From contig OMXO01000023.1 of NCBI GenBank assembly GCA_900315035.1, positions 1-64,000 on the forward strand: a stretch of DNA of 64,000 nt. The letters are read 5' to 3'. Shown here piece by piece: positions 1 through 11,200 of the stretch. Under the pieces are notes generated by a model. The model was not told where the DNA came from. It did not search any database and saw nothing but the letters and a program-made list of their open reading frames with translations. The position numbers were made by a program, and so were the translations under genes. Every line of letters begins with the position of its first letter. The stretch's first letter is position 1. Origin of the DNA: an uncultured Prevotella sp. Lineage in GTDB: Bacteria > Bacteroidota > Bacteroidia > Bacteroidales > Bacteroidaceae.

Positions 1-107
1 TTTTCTTGTTGATCATTCTATGAAGCGTTTAAAAACAAAACGCCGCAAAGATAATCATTATATATATGGTACGCAATACGGTCTAAAATGACCGCTTACC
101 AAAAAAA

Positions 108-162
108 TGTCCCAGGCCCTGGGACAAAAAAATAGAGGTGAACCGAACAGTCCACCTCTATC
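108..162 (-). terminator. Double hairpin terminator of the pectin locus
   Basis: Two hairpins follow the stop codon of the last gene of the locus. The first (about 133-160) pairs TAGAGGTG with CACCTCTA. The second (108-126) is the perfect palindrome TGTCCCAGGCCCTGGGACA with seven A residues on each side, so a U-run follows it on the minus-strand transcript. The position right after the final gene of a minus-strand cluster supports a transcription terminator. Nothing else is seen in bases 1-107. Confidence 0.75.
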
Positions 163-178
163 ATAGAGAAATGTTTGA

Positions 179-1756
179 TTAATACCAACGAGGATCACCT
201 GCCTTCTTGTCCTTCACGTTGTCGTTACCGATTGTGAAGTCTCCATTGGCAGCATCCTTGAACTGAGGATCAAGCACTGTTCCTGCGGTGTCAAACCAAG
301 TGATGGTTGCATCAGCAGAAGCACCTGCAGAAATCAGGTTCTCAGTGTTAAAGTATACGTTGTTGTCCAATGTAGGAGCAGCATCTGTATTCTTCTGATT
401 GGCGAATCCGCGCTTGTAGTTAGTACCTACAACCAGATTGTTGGTGAAGGTGATCTTGTTACCAGCGAAACGTACATAGAAGATACGATAGTTAGCACCA
501 CCACTACCAACATTATAGAATGTATTGTGGTCGAATACGATAACAGGAGAAGCACTGATGGTCTTTGAAGCATCGTCCATACGAACGACATCACGTTCCT
601 TAACACTCTCGAATACGGTGTTGTTCTTGAATGTCAGTGAATTGAATCCACCCTTACGGCTGTCAAGGAAGTCGCCACCCGAGCACTCAATGTAGCTGAT
701 GGTGTTACCTTCGATAGTAATCTTATTAATAAGGGTAGCCTTATTGAGATAGAAGAATCCCTTTGTAAAGTTCTTAACCTCACTGTTGGTTACAGAGAAA
801 CTTTCAATATTGCCATCTGCAGTGAAGTCGAAAGCTTGACCGCCATCAGTACCCTTACCGTCGAGTGTTACCTGATCCATCGCAAACTCAGCCTCTACCT
901 TGAAGCGACCTTTGATAACCGGGTGATCACCCTGCTTCAGTCCTTTGATCGTGAGTTTCTTGCTGATGGTAACAGATCCACCAAATGCAGCAGCATCTGT
1001 AGCAATACCATACTCACCTGGCTCTACAATCAGACGATAGCCCTCTGGAGCGTTGTTAATAACCTCTGCGATATCAGCACCAGCCTTAACAAGGATGTCT
1101 GTATCAGCAAGGTCGATACTGGTCTTAAACGAAATCGTACCACGAGTCTTTCCATTGGCACGGGCCAGAACGGCTGTGTATTCGGTTTCAGGCTGCAGGC
1201 CTGTTACGTTTGCAGCACCAGCCTTGATATCGTCGGCAGTAACATTATAGACAATGTTGCCAGGAGTCAATGTAATGGTAGCAGCCTCCTCACCGGCAGT
1301 CCAGCGAAGGATCACTGATGTTCCCTTGATATCTTCTTCCTTTACAGTTTTGAAGATCTGCTCAGCATCGGTCTTAACCCATGCTGTGCTCCACTTTGAG
1401 TCGCGGCTGGTGTTGCCATCAGTAGCCTGAACGCGGAACGAGTAGTCTGTCTCACCATCAAGACCTGTAATAGTAACAGGCACTTCATCTGGGTTTACAG
1501 AGAGAGTCTTCATTGGAGAACCTGCAAATGTAAGTTTGTCGTTGGCATATACCTCGATGTTATATAAGGTTACGCCTTGAGCGATATTCCAATTCAGCTC
1601 AACATTGGTACGGTTGCGAACCTTTGCTTCAAGGCTGGTAGGTGAGAAATTGCGGCTGTATGTGATGCTCGTAATTTCATCTCCGGGCTGACTGCATGAT
1701 GCCATGGCCAATGTTGCAAGCCCGAACACTATTGACTTTATAAATATCTTTTTCAT
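179..1756 (-). CDS. Surface lipoprotein with FN3-like and beta-helix (DUF4957/DUF5123-type) regions
   Basis: Probable cell-surface glycan-binding or pectin-active lipoprotein of the SusC/SusD locus. The N-terminus is a type II signal peptide ending in the lipobox-like MASC at about residue 20. Two fibronectin-III-like segments follow (about 40-215, with phrases such as TGLDGETDYSFRV and TGLQPETEYTAVL). The rest is a repetitive right-handed beta-helix-like region (about 225-525) resembling the DUF4957/DUF5123 proteins that accompany pectin loci; it ends in a typical DPQF...GDPRWY tail. It lies 19 bp downstream of susD, so it is the last gene of the operon. No pectate-lyase catalytic residues are obvious, so a binding role is favoured over catalysis; that is inference. 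Confidence 0.8.
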   Translation of the reverse strand: MKKIFIKSIVFGLATLAMASCSQPGDEITSITYSRNFSPTSLEAKVRNRTNVELNWNIAQGVTLYNIEVYANDKLTFAGSPMKTLSVNPDEVPVTITGLDGETDYSFRVQATDGNTSRDSKWSTAWVKTDAEQIFKTVKEEDIKGTSVILRWTAGEEAATITLTPGNIVYNVTADDIKAGAANVTGLQPETEYTAVLARANGKTRGTISFKTSIDLADTDILVKAGADIAEVINNAPEGYRLIVEPGEYGIATDAAAFGGSVTISKKLTIKGLKQGDHPVIKGRFKVEAEFAMDQVTLDGKGTDGGQAFDFTADGNIESFSVTNSEVKNFTKGFFYLNKATLINKITIEGNTISYIECSGGDFLDSRKGGFNSLTFKNNTVFESVKERDVVRMDDASKTISASPVIVFDHNTFYNVGSGGANYRIFYVRFAGNKITFTNNLVVGTNYKRGFANQKNTDAAPTLDNNVYFNTENLISAGASADATITWFDTAGTVLDPQFKDAANGDFTIGNDNVKDKKAGDPRWY

Positions 1757-1775
1757 ATTTCAATCTTGTTTTTTA

Positions 1776-3590
1776 TTAGTCTGACAACTGTCCATAGTTA
1801 CCATCATTGTTCAGCTTATTGTTGCTGGCATCAATTACATATTGCCAAATCGGCCACAGGCAGTTCGTGCTTGGAGTGTTTACATAAAGACCATCGATGA
1901 TGTCGCTTGTCAGTGATGGCTTATCGTCTGAGCCGAACCAGTTCTTTGACTCCCAACCGTCGAGGGTGTTGATGACATTAGGATCATCCTCACCCATGTT
2001 GAGACCATATACCTTAATGTCATTGGCATCCATAGTGTTGTTGATATACACCTTGTCAGGCAGACCGGCATATTCGCCTGTGCGGTTAGCCAGCCGGGTT
2101 AACTTTGCCTTTGCCTCAGCCATCTTGGTGTCGATGTTACCCCAGCGGACGAGGTCAGCCTTACGGAGAGCCTCACCAGCAAATTCAAGGGCACGCTGAT
2201 CGTAGATAGCCTCGCGGAAAGCCTGCTGACTGGCTGTATATTTAGCCTTCAATTCTAAGACCTTAGCTGCGGGTAATGCACGATCAAGGATGGGTTGCAT
2301 GAATTTCCATGCAGTTTCTGTGCTACCTAATTCGTTCTCTGCCTCTGCTGCCATCAGATAGACGTCGGCAAGACGCATGTACTGCCAGTTCACACCGTCA
2401 TCGTTGGTAGATGTAACAATACGTTTCATCCACTCATAACGGAGCTTACCGAAGCACATCTTGTTCAGACCGCTGAGGGTTACGTAAGAATTGCCTGAAA
2501 CCTGCTCCTTGCTCCACTCATAAGGAACAACGGTGATATCACGACGTACATCTTCTGGATCATAGTCGTAGTAGAGGGTAGAGACAGCGCGGTTCACACC
2601 ACCCTGTGCCTGCTGGGTGTACTGGTCTTTTGCATTATGCTTGAGTCCCCATGTATAGAGTACACGACCACGACCTGCAGAGAATGGAATCTCCCAAAGG
2701 CTCTCACCACCTGCGGTAACATTGTCTTCACAGAGTTTGACGAAGTTTTCCTTAAATGATCCGAGTCTGCTTGAGCCGTGATCGATGACCTCTTCACACT
2801 CCTTCTTGGCAATCTCATACATTTTGGCAGGTGCCAGGTCAGGATCTTTTGACAAACGATAGCCGTCGCCACGCAGACCATAACCTCCGGCATAGAGAGC
2901 CAGACGTGCGCGGAGACCCTTCACGAAGTCCTTGCTGACGCGCTCTGTAGTCTTTGTAATGGCATTTTCGTTAGCCCAGTAGCAATAGCCCTCAGCCTCA
3001 AGAAGGTCAGCCAGCAACTGCTTGTAGATAACATCGCGATTGGTGCGAGGCAGGTACATATTGTCTGAGTTATTGGGCTCGAAACGTGCAGGTACATCAC
3101 CCCAAGCCTTGATGAGGTCGTTGTAGATGACGGCACGCAGTGTCAGAGCCTCACCCAGCAGATGGCGCATGTTGGCATTTTCCTCAATCTTACCGTACTT
3201 GCGGATACCAGCAATAGCGAGGTTTGCACGCTCAATACCCTCGTAGAACTTGTCATATGCGTTAGGCGCTGTAGGGGTATTCATCTGACCATTACCAGGC
3301 AGTGTCGCATAGTTCCAAAGGCTCTGCTTGTCAGATACGCGATCTGCAAATGAAGGGGCGTTACCCCACTCAACATCAGTATTCACTCCGTAGTAAGGCA
3401 GGAAACGTCCACGGTAAGAGTTCTGCTCACCGAAAGATACATGGATGGACATCACCTCAGACTCAGCCAGAGAGTAAGTCGCGAAGACTGATGACTCGTC
3501 GAGCGTAGAGATACTGGGAGCATCCATATCGCAGGATGCAAAGGCAACCAACGACATTGACAGTATTGATAATTTAATATAGTTCTTCAT
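1776..3590 (-). CDS. susD: SusD/RagB-family outer-membrane glycan-binding lipoprotein
   Basis: SusD-like partner of the TonB-dependent transporter encoded just upstream; the pair forms the surface glycan-import complex, here probably for pectin oligosaccharides. The open frame runs to 3608, but the ATG at 3588-3590 is preferred: it starts a clean lipoprotein signal (MKNYIKLSILSM ... SCD) and is preceded by AGGAGG at the right distance. A TPR-like helical core and the late RADLVRWG segment are family-typical. About 604 residues is a normal length. The 3590 start leaves a short gap after the susC stop, indicating one transcript. Substrate is inferred from the neighbouring pectinases, not from the SusD sequence. 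Confidence 0.93.
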   Translation of the reverse strand: MKNYIKLSILSMSLVAFASCDMDAPSISTLDESSVFATYSLAESEVMSIHVSFGEQNSYRGRFLPYYGVNTDVEWGNAPSFADRVSDKQSLWNYATLPGNGQMNTPTAPNAYDKFYEGIERANLAIAGIRKYGKIEENANMRHLLGEALTLRAVIYNDLIKAWGDVPARFEPNNSDNMYLPRTNRDVIYKQLLADLLEAEGYCYWANENAITKTTERVSKDFVKGLRARLALYAGGYGLRGDGYRLSKDPDLAPAKMYEIAKKECEEVIDHGSSRLGSFKENFVKLCEDNVTAGGESLWEIPFSAGRGRVLYTWGLKHNAKDQYTQQAQGGVNRAVSTLYYDYDPEDVRRDITVVPYEWSKEQVSGNSYVTLSGLNKMCFGKLRYEWMKRIVTSTNDDGVNWQYMRLADVYLMAAEAENELGSTETAWKFMQPILDRALPAAKVLELKAKYTASQQAFREAIYDQRALEFAGEALRKADLVRWGNIDTKMAEAKAKLTRLANRTGEYAGLPDKVYINNTMDANDIKVYGLNMGEDDPNVINTLDGWESKNWFGSDDKPSLTSDIIDGLYVNTPSTNCLWPIWQYVIDASNNKLNNDGNYGQLSD

Positions 3591-3609
3591 TTTATGATCC
3601 TCCTTCATT

Positions 3610-6600
3610 TTAGAAATTCAAGTTCAAACCAACAACGAACTGACGGCTACGTGGATAACCAGAGTGGTCAACGTTTGGCGTCAGGGCTGTGCGACGATAA
3701 CAGTCAGACTCTGGGTCGAAACCGCTATAGCCTGTGATAGTGAATACATTGTAAGCAGTAACGTAGAAACGCAGGCTGCTGATGCCGGCCTTCTTGGTCA
3801 GCGTAGCAGGAATGGTATAACCCAGTGAGAGGGTGTTCAGACGCAGGAATGATGCGTTCTCAAGAGCCCAGTCGGTAAGTACAAATCTTGCCATGTAAGG
3901 TGACCACATAGTGGTATTGGCATTTAGGGCAGCCAGACGAGTAGGATCATTGCTCAGCAGACCGGTCTCAGGATCAAGGTTGGTCCAGCGCTTGCCAGCT
4001 TCCATATCTGTTGCCATACCGCGGTACTGGTACTTAGATGTTGAGGTGTACTCAATCTTATTGGCATTGTATTCCTTGTTTCCAAGACTGAAGTTGAATG
4101 CTGCACTCAGGTCGAAGCCATAAGCATGACCAGACAGTGTAAATCCACCGAATGCAGAAGGATTCACATTACCTAGTACTTCAACATCTTTATCGTATGT
4201 TACGTATCCATCACCATCGAGGTCTTTCAGCTTCAGTGAACCTGGACGAATAGTTCCAACAACAGCAGTAGCATCTGCCACACCGTCTTTCAGGATCCAG
4301 CCGCTCTTCTCATCATAGCCTGCGAAGTCACTCACCTCATAGCGGCCATTGCCGTCGAGACGGTAACCGATAACCTGTCCGAGAGGATCGCCTACAGAAA
4401 TCCAGTAGTCGTTACCGATTTCGGTAGAAGCCCAGTTGGTGTTCCAACCGAAGTCATCCATCACACCGAGACTCTTTACCTTGTTCTTGTTCAGACCAAT
4501 GTTACCACTGAGATCGATACCCCAGTTCTTCTGGTTGATAGCATGCCAGGTGAAGTTGAACTCAATACCTTTGTTCTCTGTCTCACCCATATTACGATAC
4601 TGGCTAGTGTAACCTGTTCCTGAAGTTGGGAACGATATCAGCAGATCCTTGGTAGTGTTCAAATAAGCCTCGATGGTTCCGTTCAGTTTACCACCAAAGA
4701 GGGTGAAGTCAAGACCGATGTTACGGGTAATCGTTGTTTCCCACTTCAGGTCGGGGTTAGCCATCGTTTTGTCTGGAGCCCAATATGAAGAAATTCCATT
4801 TACCCATGCAGTTGATTTTGGGCTATAGGTCTGTACGAGCTGTCCTACAGGGATGTTGTTATTACCTGCGGTACCATAGCTCACGCGGAGTTTCAAGTCG
4901 TCAAGCCATTTCTCTGTACCCTTCATGAAAGGCTCAGAAGAGATACGCCATGCGAGGGCTACTGAGGGGAAGTAACCCCAACGGTTCTCCTTAGAGAACT
5001 TTGAAGAAGCATCGGCACGGAATGTTGCACTCAGCAGGTAGCGGTCCTTGAAGTTGTAGTTCAGACGGCCGAAGAATGAGAGCAGCTTGTCGTCAGCACT
5101 GTATGCATCGTCGATAGCATAGGGCTTACCCTGAGAGGTCAGTTTCCATGCTGTCTCTGCGTCGAAGTCAACGGGGAATCCATGTACTTCGTCAGTGTTC
5201 ACACGCTTCTTGGTAATCACGTACTCGTGACCCGCCATGATGTTCAGACTGTGATCCTCGCTGTTGAGAATCTTCTTGAAGTCGTAATTGATCGTGTTAG
5301 TATTGCGGAAACGGTGACGGCTGGTAGCAGTCAGGCGGATAGCCGGCATGTTCTGATTGTCAACCGCAGGTACGTTCTTAATATAATAGGTGGTCAAACC
5401 CCAAAAGCGCTGGTCGTAGTCGTTGTAGTCGTCATAACCAAACTCTGTGCGGAGTTTCAAGTCCTGATAGACTTCCCATCCGAAAGCACCAGCAATATTC
5501 AGGTTCTTACGCTCCTTCTTCTGGTCGTTGTCATACTGTGACTGAATCGGGTTGTAAAGGTTACCGATGTCATCATCGTCGGCGCCAGCTGTAGGATCGA
5601 GATTCTTCAGGGGGAATGGGGTGTAAATCACTGCATAGCGCAGACGACGGTCAGAGTCGTAAACACCAGTAGCATCCTGTGCACCACCACCATAGATGTC
5701 TGTATCTGAATAACGGGCCTGGAAGTCCAGAGTCGTGGTCTTGCTGGGCTTGGTGTTCAACTTCAGTGAGAAGTTGTCACGCTTGTAGCTTGAACCGATC
5801 TGGATAGCCTTATCGTTCATGTGGGCATAGCTGAAAGCATACTTGATAGCCTCTGAACCACCATTAATGTTGATGTTGTGGTTGAATGTATGACCTGTAC
5901 GACCATAGACCAGATCCTGCCAGTCATTGGTGGCGATATTGTCATACATATCCAGATCCTGATAGTTGCCGAAATAGTCGGTGTAAGAAGAAATCTTCTC
6001 AGGATCGTTGTTGTTCTTCAGCAGAGCCAACTCGTACTGCCATGTGGCATAGTCCTTAGCACTGATAACGTCCTGTTTCTTGGCAATCTTCTTCCAACTG
6101 TAGAAAGCATTGTAGCTCACCTTGGTCTTACCTTCCTTACCACTCTTGGTGGTTACCAGGATAACACCATTAGCACCACGGCTACCATAGATAGCGGTAG
6201 AAGAAGCATCCTTCAGCACGGTGATGTCCTCGATGTCGTTGGCAGGGATGTCGCTGATTGACTCAACAGGGAAACCGTCAACGATGTAAAGCGGGTCGTT
6301 TGACTGGGTGATAGAACCACCACCACGCACGCGAATCTTCACTTCAGCGTCAGGAGAACCTTCTGTTGTTGTAATCTGTACACCAGGCATCTTACCTGTC
6401 AGTGCCTCAGAGGCGTTAGCAACAGGTACAGCCTGCAGCGTCTCACTGTTAACGGTAGAGACTGATCCTGTTAAATCCTTCTTGCGGACAGAGCCGTAAC
6501 CGATCACGACGACGTCGTTCAGTGTGGTGGCATCATCCTCAAGTGTCACATTGACCTGGCTTTTTCCAGAAATGTTGACTTCCTTGGTCTTCATACCAAT

Positions 6601-6828
6601 GTAAGAGACGACAATAACATGGCCGCTTCCCTTCAAATTGATAGTGAAATTACCGTCGAAATCGGTCACACCACCATTCTGGGTGCCTTTTTCGATCACA
6701 CTCGCACCGATAAGCGGTTCGCCTGTGGCGTCCACAACCGTTACCTTAGTCTGCGCAGAAATACCCATAGCAAACAGTGCGAATGCCAGGGTCAGCACAA
6801 AGCGTAGTTTTTTGAAGTTTTTAGACAT
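3610..6828 (-). CDS. susC: SusC/RagA-family TonB-dependent outer-membrane transporter
   Basis: Outer-membrane TonB-linked importer paired with the SusD-like lipoprotein. Visible parts: signal peptide (1-25, ending ISAQ); a carboxypeptidase-D regulatory-like domain (about 27-100, with GEPLIGASVIEKGT); the TonB-box-proximal region; the plug (about 110-230, with the family signature SEALTGKMPGVQI and the YGSRGANGVILVTTKSG segment); then a long beta-barrel ending in the terminal aromatic of VVGLNLNF. The length of 1072 residues is normal. It follows the pectate lyase gene after 35 bp and precedes susD, so pectate lyase, importer and binding proteins form one unit. Confidence 0.96.
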   Translation of the reverse strand: MSKNFKKLRFVLTLAFALFAMGISAQTKVTVVDATGEPLIGASVIEKGTQNGGVTDFDGNFTINLKGSGHVIVVSYIGMKTKEVNISGKSQVNVTLEDDATTLNDVVVIGYGSVRKKDLTGSVSTVNSETLQAVPVANASEALTGKMPGVQITTTEGSPDAEVKIRVRGGGSITQSNDPLYIVDGFPVESISDIPANDIEDITVLKDASSTAIYGSRGANGVILVTTKSGKEGKTKVSYNAFYSWKKIAKKQDVISAKDYATWQYELALLKNNNDPEKISSYTDYFGNYQDLDMYDNIATNDWQDLVYGRTGHTFNHNININGGSEAIKYAFSYAHMNDKAIQIGSSYKRDNFSLKLNTKPSKTTTLDFQARYSDTDIYGGGAQDATGVYDSDRRLRYAVIYTPFPLKNLDPTAGADDDDIGNLYNPIQSQYDNDQKKERKNLNIAGAFGWEVYQDLKLRTEFGYDDYNDYDQRFWGLTTYYIKNVPAVDNQNMPAIRLTATSRHRFRNTNTINYDFKKILNSEDHSLNIMAGHEYVITKKRVNTDEVHGFPVDFDAETAWKLTSQGKPYAIDDAYSADDKLLSFFGRLNYNFKDRYLLSATFRADASSKFSKENRWGYFPSVALAWRISSEPFMKGTEKWLDDLKLRVSYGTAGNNNIPVGQLVQTYSPKSTAWVNGISSYWAPDKTMANPDLKWETTITRNIGLDFTLFGGKLNGTIEAYLNTTKDLLISFPTSGTGYTSQYRNMGETENKGIEFNFTWHAINQKNWGIDLSGNIGLNKNKVKSLGVMDDFGWNTNWASTEIGNDYWISVGDPLGQVIGYRLDGNGRYEVSDFAGYDEKSGWILKDGVADATAVVGTIRPGSLKLKDLDGDGYVTYDKDVEVLGNVNPSAFGGFTLSGHAYGFDLSAAFNFSLGNKEYNANKIEYTSTSKYQYRGMATDMEAGKRWTNLDPETGLLSNDPTRLAALNANTTMWSPYMARFVLTDWALENASFLRLNTLSLGYTIPATLTKKAGISSLRFYVTAYNVFTITGYSGFDPESDCYRRTALTPNVDHSGYPRSRQFVVGLNLNF

Positions 6829-6863
6829 AAAATAATTAGTTATAAAGTTGGTTAAATATAATT

Positions 6864-8093
6864 CTATTTGTAGAATTTCCTTGCGATAGTTCTTCCTGTG
6901 GCGTCTTTCCCGACGCCGATACAGAGTCCACGCTCATGTTGCTGCATCTTAGTGCCAGCGAGCGTGTAGAATGTTGTGGGCGAATCGTCAGTGTTTGGGG
7001 AGTCGAGTCTTGTCGTGTATTTCTCGCCTTCCTCGATAGAGAGCGTCGCTCCTGCCTTTTCCTTCAGTTCTGCCTCCACCTGATCCTTGTCCATAGGTGT
7101 CAGATTGTATCCTGTGACAGTATAGGGGTTGAAGTATTCGATTGCCCCCGAATGGCTCTGTTCGTCTTTTGCTCCAATGCAGTCTGTCACAGTGATATTA
7201 TAGTCGGTGTAGGTACCGCTTGTTGCATAGTTCTTCCAAGGGTTCTTCTGATTGACGAACACACATTTCTCAACGTAGGTGTTGCAGCGATAACCTGTTC
7301 CCACACAGTAGTTGGCCACACTGCTACTATAAAGACAATTCACGATATGTACTTGTCCGAAACGGATGCGAGGCATACGTTCGCGGCATCCTTCGTCCCA
7401 CCAGCAACTTGCGTATGTGATGCGCAGATGACCTTCGTCTTCGTCGGCATTCTTATCATCACTGCCAATCAGGTTGGTATAGCGATGGTCTTTAGCACCT
7501 CCAGATCCTCCGCTCCATGGGGCTATCAGATAGCGGAACCTGCACCAGGAGATAGTGATAAAGTCGCTACCATGCTGGCAATCCAGGTTACCGTCAACTC
7601 CGTCCTGGAAATCGCAATGATCCACCCAGATACGCTGGCAGTTCTGGATGGTCAGGTTGTCGTTGCCGTCAATATCATAGGCACCTGCTCCTTTGAAAGT
7701 GAGGTTTCTCAGTATGATGTTCTGACAGTTCTTCAGCACCAGGATACCGCTCTTGGTCTTCTCGTCCGAATGGTTGGTGTTACTGAGCGAACTCTCAGGC
7801 AGTCCGTAGATGGTCTTGTCGCTGGCCTTACTGATGGCTATCTGTCCGTCGATATTGATAGTTCCTTTGATGTAGATGGTCTTCTTGCCTGATGACTTCA
7901 TGGCAGATACCAGTTCGGTGGCAGTTGTCACCGTCACAGGATTCTCATCGCTGCCTCCTGTAGTCTGTCCGTCTGCAGATGCCCATCCGACGGGGCTTCC
8001 CTCATCGGTCTGAGAACCTGTGGCAGCAGCTGATACAGTCATACTCATCCAGCCTAAAGTTGCCGTTAAAAGTAGTTTGATGATATACATCAT
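6864..8093 (-). CDS. Secreted pectate lyase, polysaccharide lyase family 1
   Basis: Cleaves de-esterified homogalacturonan by beta-elimination. After a signal peptide (about 1-25, ending VSAAA) comes a right-handed beta-helix with PL1 landmarks: WVDHCDFQDGVDGNLD (about residue 155), a second ITISWCRF strand, and RMPRIRFGQVHIVNCLY, whose arginines match the catalytic/substrate-binding region of the family. The C-terminus (FYTLAGTKMQQ...GRTIARKFYK) resembles the short C-terminal sorting-like tails common in Prevotella exoenzymes. It is the first gene of the susCD transcript. Two start codons are adjacent (8093 and 8090) and cannot be separated. Confidence 0.92.
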   Translation of the reverse strand: MMYIIKLLLTATLGWMSMTVSAAATGSQTDEGSPVGWASADGQTTGGSDENPVTVTTATELVSAMKSSGKKTIYIKGTINIDGQIAISKASDKTIYGLPESSLSNTNHSDEKTKSGILVLKNCQNIILRNLTFKGAGAYDIDGNDNLTIQNCQRIWVDHCDFQDGVDGNLDCQHGSDFITISWCRFRYLIAPWSGGSGGAKDHRYTNLIGSDDKNADEDEGHLRITYASCWWDEGCRERMPRIRFGQVHIVNCLYSSSVANYCVGTGYRCNTYVEKCVFVNQKNPWKNYATSGTYTDYNITVTDCIGAKDEQSHSGAIEYFNPYTVTGYNLTPMDKDQVEAELKEKAGATLSIEEGEKYTTRLDSPNTDDSPTTFYTLAGTKMQQHERGLCIGVGKDATGRTIARKFYK

Positions 8094-8164
8094 TTGTTTT
8101 AGTCTTATTCGTCAGTCAGAGCCGAAGCCCCTCGGATTTTAGATAATTTGCATGTTTCTGTTTG

Positions 8165-8172
8165 CAAAATTA
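8165..8172 (-). promoter_or_regulatory. Predicted -7 box for the pectate lyase-susCD operon
   Basis: On the minus strand TAATTTTG matches the Bacteroidota -7 consensus TAnnTTTG about 70 bp before the pectate lyase start. A good -33 TTTG at 19-21 bp is missing (a TTG lies 18 bp upstream), so this is a partial match. The predicted 5' leader contains a small GC hairpin with a TTCG loop (about 8121-8140). The direct repeat ACGTTTACGTTT lies upstream at 8221-8232 and could be an operator. Confidence 0.5.
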
Positions 8173-8266
8173 AGAAAAAAAAGTGAAAATCAACACAAAA
8201 ACCATAAAATTTTTAAGCAAACGTTTACGTTTTTCTATGTGCGCGCGTACATTTAAATATTTATTT

Positions 8267-11200
8267 CTATTGCATGCGTTGTAAGCCTTCCCAGCGTACA
8301 TTCCACTGACCGTCTTTTGGGAATCCTGGGTTGAGAGGCTCTGTGCAGCCATCCCAGCCTGCACACATCATGGCAATAGCCGAGAGTAGGGCACCGTTTC
8401 CTGGAAGATAGATGCGTAAGCGGTCAGGGGTTTGGAAATTGTGTCCATTTGGCAGATAGGTGTTCTTCTGCGTGTCAATAAGTAGGGCATTGAGTGCTGT
8501 CTCTGGGTCGCCCAGACGGGCAGCAGCCATAGCAATCATACCATAGTCCCAGCCCCAAGTGGTCTGCCAGTTCCAATGCTTCATCACCCAGTCGAGAGTC
8601 TTTTTCATTTTGCCATCGTTAAATAATGAGGTTGGTGGTAGCATGCCACATGCACCAAGTACGGCGGGATGATCGTTACGGCACTTTTCTGCAAATGTCT
8701 CAACCTTCTTGTCTGGTTTGCCAAAGGGGTCGAAGGCTTCTGCTTCACTGAATTCCCCCTGAGGTATTCCTGCTGTATAGATGCCGTTTTGCTCTGGTAA
8801 AGGTGATAGACGATTGATGATGTCGTCCCAGAGAGTGATGCGGGCTTTCCCCTGACGCTTGCGCCATTGTTGTGCGATGTTCAGACCATATCGCCAATAG
8901 GCCAGCTCGAAGGGGTGGTTGTATGATATGTCCTTGGTCATACACTCCTGCATGGCTGTGGCACCTTTCAGGATGTAGCGATTCGTCTTGGCATCATCAG
9001 TGACGAAATCAGCCATGAATTCGGCAGTGGCTTCTACCTGTTCTCCGTATTGTCTGAGTGTTTCGGCCGTCGGGTTGGCACGATACATTTCTTCTGCAAG
9101 GTAGATGTAGTGGGGTTGTTGCCAGATAAGGAAAGAACCAGTGTTTGATGGTGCCTCGCCTGCCCAGGGGTCTGTCATCTTCATCCAGCGTACTCCCTTG
9201 AACCCTTGGCGCTGAGCAATCTGACGGGCTATGGGATAGGCTGTGTCGTTATACCATCTGAGTATCTGCTCCACCACCTCTGGACGATTCCATAAGGCGA
9301 AGTCGACAATGTGCCACCACGTCATCTCGAGATGCGGACGGCCGAACCATGTGTTATATGTAAGTCCTGATTCCTGTGGGGGCATATTATTGGCGCAATT
9401 GATTTGGGTGAGGTACTGCGACAGCACGACACGCCGTTCCAGTTCTTTGGCGCGCGGGTCTGTGCATTGGCTGAAATCAACGATGGCACCTTGGTTCCAC
9501 CAACGGCTCCAGTGGCGGAGTGTGGCTTTGTGGTACTGGTCGTATTCATAGACTTCGCCAGTCAGTGCTGCTGTGTTCTGTGCATACTCGGCCGTAAATG
9601 TGAGCATATCGCTATTGGTCGATAGTTCGAAATAGTGGTGGTCGCATGCCTTGAGTGTGGCGGCACCTTCCCATTGAACACGTACATAATATTTGGTGCT
9701 GTCGAGTGTACGCTCAATCAGGGCGGTGTTGGCATCCTGCGAGATGATTCTCGACAAGTGGCGCTCTTCTTTTGTCCAGTCGTTGCCGTCGTCGGCATGC
9801 TTTCCTGTGGGGTACGAGAATCTGAGGGCTACTGTGGCGCGCTGGTCTTTCAGCAGTTTGGTCTTGATGCGTGCATAGAGGGCGTCTTTAGCGGGATGGA
9901 CACCTGTGGTGACTTCTACGGGCTCGCCATCGGCTGTGAAACGGGATTCTATTTCTCCGTCCCATAGTATCTGCTCCTGTCGGATAGACGTCAGATCCTG
10001 GAGTGCAAGCTGGTTGCCCGACTTGTCCTTGAGGTCAAGGCCGATAGTCCCTAAATTCAGACGGTGAGGGTTCACGCGGAAGTAATCTGTAGCATCCTTG
10101 TGGCGACCGTCTTCGGCTTTCTTGTATTCTACTGCATAAATCTCTTCGTGCCCATGACCAAAGTCAAATGTCTTCTCACTTTCTGATGGTGTCAGTTGCT
10201 TGGTGTTTTCAAACTTGTGCCATCCCCAGTCTGACATGGCGTTCAGGGGCACACCTGCCCCATAGTCAAAAGGGAACGACTGCAGTCCTGTGATGTCAAC
10301 GGTTGTGGCAAAGTGGCCGTTGCCAACAGTCAGAGATGCCAGGTTGTTGGCTTCTGTGATGATGGGGTTGTTCCTATTAACAACAGCGTGACGGTCGATA
10401 GCGGCCGTCACGTTATTAACATTGTATCCTAACTTCTCAATTTCGAGTGAGGCCCAGATGAACGGACCGACACCCTTCGCATCGTTGTCGCGGATGGGTT
10501 CCGACAGGTAGTATTGGTAACCTCCGTCGCGCCGTGTGTTCTCTTTGACGCTGCCCTTAGGATTGATCTTCTTCATGGCGGCGATAACCTGTGGTGTAGC
10601 GGCAGGACCGAGACCTGCCACCTCGCAGCATTGGGTCAGTGAGATGGTCTTGTCGGCATTCACACGGATAAAGTTCTTGATGATACCCTGATAGGCCTTG
10701 ATGCCTGCATCGCGATACTTCGTGCCCAGATACCCCTTGTTGTAGGCTTTCAGCAGCACATAGGCGAACATCGAGGTACAAGTCGATTCCAAGTAGTTCC
10801 CTTCGCGGCCTGGTGCATCCATTACCTGATACCAGGTTCCTGTCGCTTTGTCCTGCCATTTGATGACGGCATCGAGGCCTTTCTGCAAGAGTTCGATGAC
10901 TTCACCACGACGGCTGTAGTCTTCTGGCAGGGCGTCGAGCACCTCAATGAGAGCCATCGAGTACCAGCCCTGGGCTCGGCCCCAGCAGTGTTGCGAGAGT
11001 CCTGTCTCCTTGTCGCTCCAGAAGGCATCACGTGTCTCATCGTAGGCATGACGGTTCAGACCAGTCTTGGGATCAAAGGTGCGTTCGTAGGTGATCTTCA
11101 ACTGGTTCACGGCATCATCGTAGATCTTGATGGCCTCTTTCGGCTTCAACTGCGTCGATGCTGTCAGACAGCGGAAGGGAAGGCCCATGAAGATGCCGTC

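Noticed and set aside
6936..7892. 318-codon open frame on the plus strand across the pectate lyase gene
   Set aside because: Antisense shadow of a clear PL1 enzyme; no start signal, no family features.
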